Source: JAFAZJ01 sp050183765 (GTDB lineage: Bacteria > Pseudomonadota > Alphaproteobacteria > Reyranellales > Reyranellaceae). Taken from it: DNA of 31,246 nt. This document shows, piece by piece, positions 27,680 to 31,246 of this stretch. The notes under the pieces were generated by a model. The model had not been told where the DNA came from. It searched no databases and worked only from the letters and a program-made list of their open reading frames with translations. Each line of letters starts with the position of its first letter. Position 1 is the first letter of the stretch. The position numbers and the translations under genes are program-made. The stretch spans positions 1 to 31,246 of the forward strand of contig JBFXAZ010000063.1 of assembly GCA_050183765.1 (NCBI GenBank). Direction: 5' to 3'.

Positions 27680-28957
27680 ATGGTCGACCTCCTCATCACC
27701 GTGGCGCTGATCGCGCTGAACGGCGTGTTTTCGCTCTCGGAGCTGGCGGTGATTTCCTCGCGGCGCGGCCGTCTGCAGGCCCTGGCCGACGCCGGCAGCC
27801 GCGGCGCGCGCACGGCGCTGGCGCTGGCCGATGATCCCGGCCGCTTCCTATCGACGGTGCAGATCGGCATCACCCTGGTCGGCATCCTCGCCGGCGCCTT
27901 CTCCGGCGCGACCCTGGGCGGCGCGCTGACCGAGCTGCTGATCGAGCGCGGCGTTCCCGAGACCTGGGCGCACCCCGTCGGCTTTGGCGCGGTCGTCGCC
28001 CTCGTGACCTACCTCTCAGTCGTGATCGGCGAGCTGGTGCCCAAGCAACTGGCGCTGCGCTCGCCGGAGCGCATCGCCGTCGTCGTCGCCGGCCCGCTGG
28101 CCGCCCTGTCGCGCTTCGCCACGCCCGTCGGCGCGCTGCTCGACCTCTCGTCGGCGCTGGTGCTGCGCGCCTTCGGCCGGCCCAGCGACGCCGACAAGCG
28201 CGTCACTGAAGACGAGATCCGCGCCATGGTGGCGGAGGCGGAGACGGCGGGCATCGTCAAGCCCGGCGAGCGGCGCATGATCGCCGGCGTGATGCGCCTG
28301 GCCGATCGCGGCGTGCGCGCGATCATGACGCCGGGTCCCGACATCGAGTGGATCGACATCAACTCGACCGAGCAGGAGATTATCGCCGAGATCCGCGCCT
28401 CCGACCATACCTGGCTGCTCGCCTGCGAAGGCAATCTCGATTCGATCGCCGGCGTGCTGCGCGCGCGCCACCTGCTGCAGGACCGGCTCGACGGCCGCAA
28501 TACGCCGATCCGCGAGCTTCTCAACCAGCCGATCGTGCTGCCCGACACGCTCAACGCGCTGCAGGCGCTCGACAGGCTCTACGAATCGGGCAATGGCTTC
28601 GGCCTGGTGCTCGACGAGTACGGCCATTGCGAGGGCATCGTCACGCGCGCCGACGCGCTGAAGGCGATCCGCGGCGAGCACGCCGTCGGCGAGTCTGAGG
28701 ACGATCCCATGGTGGTGCGCCGCGAGGACGGCTCGTTCCTCGTCGCCGGCGCGCTGCCGGTCGACACCCTGCGCGACACCATGGGCCTGAAGCTGCCCGA
28801 GGAGCGGCCCTATCACACCGTCGCCGGGCTGGTGCTGCACGAGCTGCGCCGGGTGCCGGCCGTCGCCGATGTGGTGGTCGTCAACGGGTGGCGGATCGAG
28901 GTCGTCGACATGGACAACCGCCGCATCGACCAGGTGCTGATGAGCAAGGTGCCCTGA
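27680..28957 (+). CDS. Hemolysin-family CNNM/CBS/CorC membrane protein
   Basis: Protein of 425 residues with the full domain order of the TlyC/YtfL/CorC group. A CNNM (DUF21) membrane domain spans about 1-180 (ALIALNGVFSLSELAVISSR, then GITLVGILAGAFSGATLGG and VVIGELVPKQLALRSPE). A CBS pair follows at about 205-325 (RAIMTPGPDIEWIDI and FGLVLDEYGHCEGIVTRADA). The CorC/HlyC transporter-associated domain closes the protein (about 335-425). Homologues are linked to magnesium or polyamine export and membrane stress; hemolysin is a historical name. It starts 47 nt after the ABC permease and could be read from the same transcript or its own promoter. Confidence 0.93.
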   Translation: MVDLLITVALIALNGVFSLSELAVISSRRGRLQALADAGSRGARTALALADDPGRFLSTVQIGITLVGILAGAFSGATLGGALTELLIERGVPETWAHPVGFGAVVALVTYLSVVIGELVPKQLALRSPERIAVVVAGPLAALSRFATPVGALLDLSSALVLRAFGRPSDADKRVTEDEIRAMVAEAETAGIVKPGERRMIAGVMRLADRGVRAIMTPGPDIEWIDINSTEQEIIAEIRASDHTWLLACEGNLDSIAGVLRARHLLQDRLDGRNTPIRELLNQPIVLPDTLNALQALDRLYESGNGFGLVLDEYGHCEGIVTRADALKAIRGEHAVGESEDDPMVVRREDGSFLVAGALPVDTLRDTMGLKLPEERPYHTVAGLVLHELRRVPAVADVVVVNGWRIEVVDMDNRRIDQVLMSKVP

Positions 28958-28990
28958 CGATCGACCGCGACCGGGCGACGGGCGGGCCCG

Positions 28991-30013
28991 TCACACCACG
29001 TCGTAGTTGATCTCGACCTCGCGGCCGAAGGCGTGGCCCTGGCAGGTCAGGACCCAGCCGTTGTCGAGGTCTTCCTGCGTGTAGATGTCGTTGTTGGCGA
29101 GCACGACCTCGCCCTTCACCCGCTTGGCCGCGCAGGAGGCGCAGAAGCCTTCCTCGCAGGCCGAGTTGGGCGACAGCCCCGCCGCGCGCGCCGCCTGCAG
29201 GATGGTCTGCCCCTTCCGGTAGGGCACGGTGTGGACCTTGCCTTCGAGACGGATGGTGATGCTGTCGGGGACGACCTTGTCGTCGTCGTCCGGGATCGGC
29301 ACCGCGGCGTTGGCCGAGGCCTCGAAGCGCTCGATGATGACGCGCTCGCGCGCCATGCCGCGCTTCAGCAGCGTGTCCTCGACCAGGGTCATGAACGGGC
29401 CGGGCCCGCAGAGATAGGCGGCGCCGGCCTCGAAGCCGTCCGACATCGCCGCCTCGATCTGCGCCGCGGTGGTCAGCCCGTGCTCGGCGTCGAGATGGTG
29501 GATGACCTCGAGCCGGCCGGGATGGGCCGCCGCCAGCGCCTCGAGCTCTGCGCGGAAGATGATCGAGGGCTGGTCGCGGTTGGCATAGAACAGCCGCACG
29601 CGCCGTTGCGTGGTCTTGAGCGCGCTCTTGATCAGCGACAGCACCGGCGTGATGCCGCTGCCGCCGGCGAAGAGCAGGATCGGCGCGCCGCCATCGACCA
29701 GCAGGAAGCGCCCGGCCGGCGGCATGACGTCGATCGTGGTGCCCTCGACCAGCGCGTCGTTGAACCAGTTCGAACCGCGGCCGCCGGTCACCCGCTTGAC
29801 CGTGACCTTTGGTCGCGAGTCGGTCTCGGGCGAGCTGGAGAGCGAGTAGCAGCGCGCGACCTCGCCGTCCGGGTGGGCCACGCGGAAGGTCAGGAACTGT
29901 CCAGCCTTGTAGCGAAAGCGGTCGACCAGGTCGGGCGGCACCTCGAAGACGAAGGAGCGCGCGTCGGGGGTTTCCTGGATGATCTGGACGATCTTGAGGG
30001 GATGGTACGGCAT
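28991..30013 (-). CDS. Ferredoxin--NAD(P)H reductase with C-terminal 2Fe-2S domain (PaaE/KshB-like)
   Basis: Electron-transfer flavoprotein of 340 residues. The FAD domain has RCYSLSSSP (54-62), and the NAD(P)H domain has AGGSGITPVLSL (116-127) and YLCGPGPFM. The C-terminal plant-type ferredoxin domain holds its 2Fe-2S ligands at Cys286, Cys291, Cys294 and Cys324 (spacing C-x4-C-x2-C-x29-C). This domain order is that of PaaE, KshB and related oxygenase reductases, which pass electrons from NAD(P)H to a diiron or Rieske oxygenase. The divergently transcribed neighbour encodes a diiron protein, the likely partner. No good promoter could be assigned. Confidence 0.93.
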   Translation of the reverse strand: MPYHPLKIVQIIQETPDARSFVFEVPPDLVDRFRYKAGQFLTFRVAHPDGEVARCYSLSSSPETDSRPKVTVKRVTGGRGSNWFNDALVEGTTIDVMPPAGRFLLVDGGAPILLFAGGSGITPVLSLIKSALKTTQRRVRLFYANRDQPSIIFRAELEALAAAHPGRLEVIHHLDAEHGLTTAAQIEAAMSDGFEAGAAYLCGPGPFMTLVEDTLLKRGMARERVIIERFEASANAAVPIPDDDDKVVPDSITIRLEGKVHTVPYRKGQTILQAARAAGLSPNSACEEGFCASCAAKRVKGEVVLANNDIYTQEDLDNGWVLTCQGHAFGREVEINYDVV

Positions 30014-30121
30014 GGACGCTGTCCTGCGGAATTTTCCCTGACTCGTCTAGCGCAGTGTGATAGCTTGCCGCCAGAAAAATGAACAGCGCGTCATCTTTCG
30101 CGCCAATTTTAGGAGCAGGGA
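30014..30121. promoter_or_regulatory. Divergent regulatory region between reductase and diiron genes
   Basis: This 108-nt gap separates two divergent starts and is more AT-rich than its surroundings (AATTTTCC, CAGAAAAATGAA, CCAATTTTAGG). It must hold promoters for one or both genes, but I find no convincing -35/-10 pair or palindrome. AGGAG at its right end is the ribosome binding site of the diiron gene. Confidence 0.4.
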
Positions 30122-31189
30122 ATGTCGAGCACCCGCATCTACCAGCTTCCCGTCGACATCACCGAGTGGAAGTTCGACGGCCAGACCGAGATGAACTTCA
30201 CCTGGGAGTACGAGGACGGCAGCGCCGAGCTCCTGAACCTCTACGAGAAGGGCAAGCAGCAGCAGTGGGATGCCTCCACGCGGCTGGACTGGTCGCAGGA
30301 GCTGTTCGAGGACAACCCGATGGGCATGTCCGACGAAACCATCCCGATCTACGGTTCGCCCTTCTGGGAGAAGATGACCGAGAAGGAGAAGATCGACCTG
30401 CGCTGGAATCTGCAGACGCACTCGATCTGCCAGTTCATGCACGGCGAGCAGGGCGCGCTGATCGCCACCGCCAAGATCGTCAACACCGTGCCCGACATGA
30501 ACGCCAAGTTCTACGCCGCGACGCAGGTGATGGACGAGGCGCGCCACGTCGAGAGCTACAAGCGGCTGATCCACGAGAAGTTCAAGATGGCGTACCCGAT
30601 CACGCCGTCGCTGAAGAACCTGCTCGAGCAGACGCTGAGCGACCGTCGCTGGGATTTCACCTATCTCGGCATGCAGGTGCTGATCGAGGGTCTGGCGCTG
30701 GCCGCTTTCCAGCGCATCCGCGACACGGCGAAGAACAACCTCGCCGGCTCGGTCAACGCCTACGTCATGCAGGACGAGGCGCGCCACGTCACCTTCGGCC
30801 GCCTGGCGCTGCGCGAGTTCTATCCGCAGCTCTCGGACGCCGAGCGCGCCGAGCGCGAGGAGTTCTGCGTCGAGGCGCTGTACTTCATGCGCGACCGCTT
30901 CAACCAGGCCGAGGTCTGGATGCGCTCGGGCCTGCCGGTCGACAAGCTGATGGAGTACGCCTACAACTCCGGCGTCATGCAGGCCTTCCGCACCCGCCTG
31001 TTCACCCGCGTCGTGCCGATCCTCAAGGACATCGGCCTGTGGGGCGAGAAGGTGCAGAAGGCGCTCAACGACATGAACGTCATGGAGTACGCCAAGATCG
31101 ACGCGACGCAGATCCTGGCCAACGACCTCAAGGTCGCCGACGATTTCGACAAGAAGCGCTTCGTCGCCGAGCAGATCGCCGCGCAGTAA
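30122..31189 (+). CDS. Ferritin-like diiron oxygenase-type protein
   Basis: Predicted cytoplasmic protein of 355 residues with a complete carboxylate-bridged diiron site: Glu109 in HGEQGAL, Glu139 and His142 in DEARHVESY, Glu189 in LIEGLAL, and Glu219 and His222 in DEARHVTFG. This E / ExxH / E / ExxH arrangement on four helices is that of ribonucleotide-reductase-R2-like, fatty-acid desaturase and N-oxygenase proteins. The substrate is unknown. No R2-type radical tyrosine can be assigned. AGGAG lies 6 nt before the ATG. The divergent gene encodes a reductase of the kind that feeds such enzymes. An oxygenase or desaturase role is inferred; a plain ferritin or rubrerythrin is less likely from length. 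Confidence 0.88.
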   Translation: MSSTRIYQLPVDITEWKFDGQTEMNFTWEYEDGSAELLNLYEKGKQQQWDASTRLDWSQELFEDNPMGMSDETIPIYGSPFWEKMTEKEKIDLRWNLQTHSICQFMHGEQGALIATAKIVNTVPDMNAKFYAATQVMDEARHVESYKRLIHEKFKMAYPITPSLKNLLEQTLSDRRWDFTYLGMQVLIEGLALAAFQRIRDTAKNNLAGSVNAYVMQDEARHVTFGRLALREFYPQLSDAERAEREEFCVEALYFMRDRFNQAEVWMRSGLPVDKLMEYAYNSGVMQAFRTRLFTRVVPILKDIGLWGEKVQKALNDMNVMEYAKIDATQILANDLKVADDFDKKRFVAEQIAAQ

Positions 31190-31196
31190 TCACCGC

Positions 31197-31246
31197 GTCG
31201 TCCTGAGCGCAGCGAAGGACCCAGCGGTCAAACGATCGAAGAGTGG
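31197..31246. repeat. Palindromic repeat, left arm, cut by window end
   Basis: Eight nt after the diiron gene, GTCGTCCTGAGCGCAGCGAA and the following GGACCC match the arm of the repeat at 23150. In fact they match the reverse complement of its right arm almost perfectly (one difference in 26 nt). The complementary right arm would lie beyond the window. Confidence 0.7.

Overview
The window is uniformly GC-rich, densely coded bacterial chromosome. The gene content points to an alphaproteobacterium: hemE-hemH-hemJ with rho downstream on the same strand, a fused DppD/DppF-type ABC ATPase, an FCD-type GntR regulator beside a serine-glyoxylate aminotransferase, and a ferritin-like diiron protein with a ferredoxin reductase. 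Rhodospirillales or a close order seems likely, but the genus cannot be fixed from this sequence. No rRNA, tRNA, CRISPR array, transposase, integrase or phage gene was seen.

Layout. (1) 75-7564: late heme biosynthesis genes hemE, hemH and hemJ, followed by a run of small genes, mostly on the same strand. These encode a secreted GlcG/HbpS-like protein, a TRIC-family membrane protein, a carboxymuconolactone-decarboxylase-family protein, two tandem paralogous secreted proteins, a GNAT acetyltransferase, a 3-hydroxyisobutyrate-dehydrogenase-like enzyme, a LysE exporter (opposite strand) and a RidA-family protein. (2) 7578-9171: rho, with its own good sigma70-like promoter, a ~190-nt leader and a possible leader peptide. 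Rho carries an unusual linker of about 45 residues. (3) 9181-14224: a palindromic repeat, then a GntR regulator and a large FAD/Fe-S 2-hydroxyacid dehydrogenase on the minus strand. These diverge from a serine-glyoxylate aminotransferase across a near-perfect 20-bp operator. Together they suggest glycolate/glyoxylate or a related 2-hydroxyacid pathway.

(4) 14468-27632: twelve genes in one direction, most joined by 1-4-nt stop/start overlaps. The first seven look like an uncharacterised glycan pathway: two paralogous MurG-like glycosyltransferases, two GT4 glycosyltransferases, a histidine phosphatase, a polysaccharide-deacetylase-like protein and a membrane-anchored PH-like protein. These run without a gap into a complete peptide/opine-type ABC importer (fused ATPase, substrate-binding protein, a small membrane protein, two permeases). 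This run is the best candidate for an undescribed system. (5) 27680-31189: a CNNM/CBS/CorC membrane protein, then a divergent pair encoding a ferredoxin reductase and a diiron protein with a full set of six metal ligands. The pair looks like a two-component oxygenase.

A palindromic repeat family is present three times (9181, 23150 and, cut by the window end, 31197). One copy lies inside the coding sequence of the substrate-binding protein and supplies its N-terminal residues.
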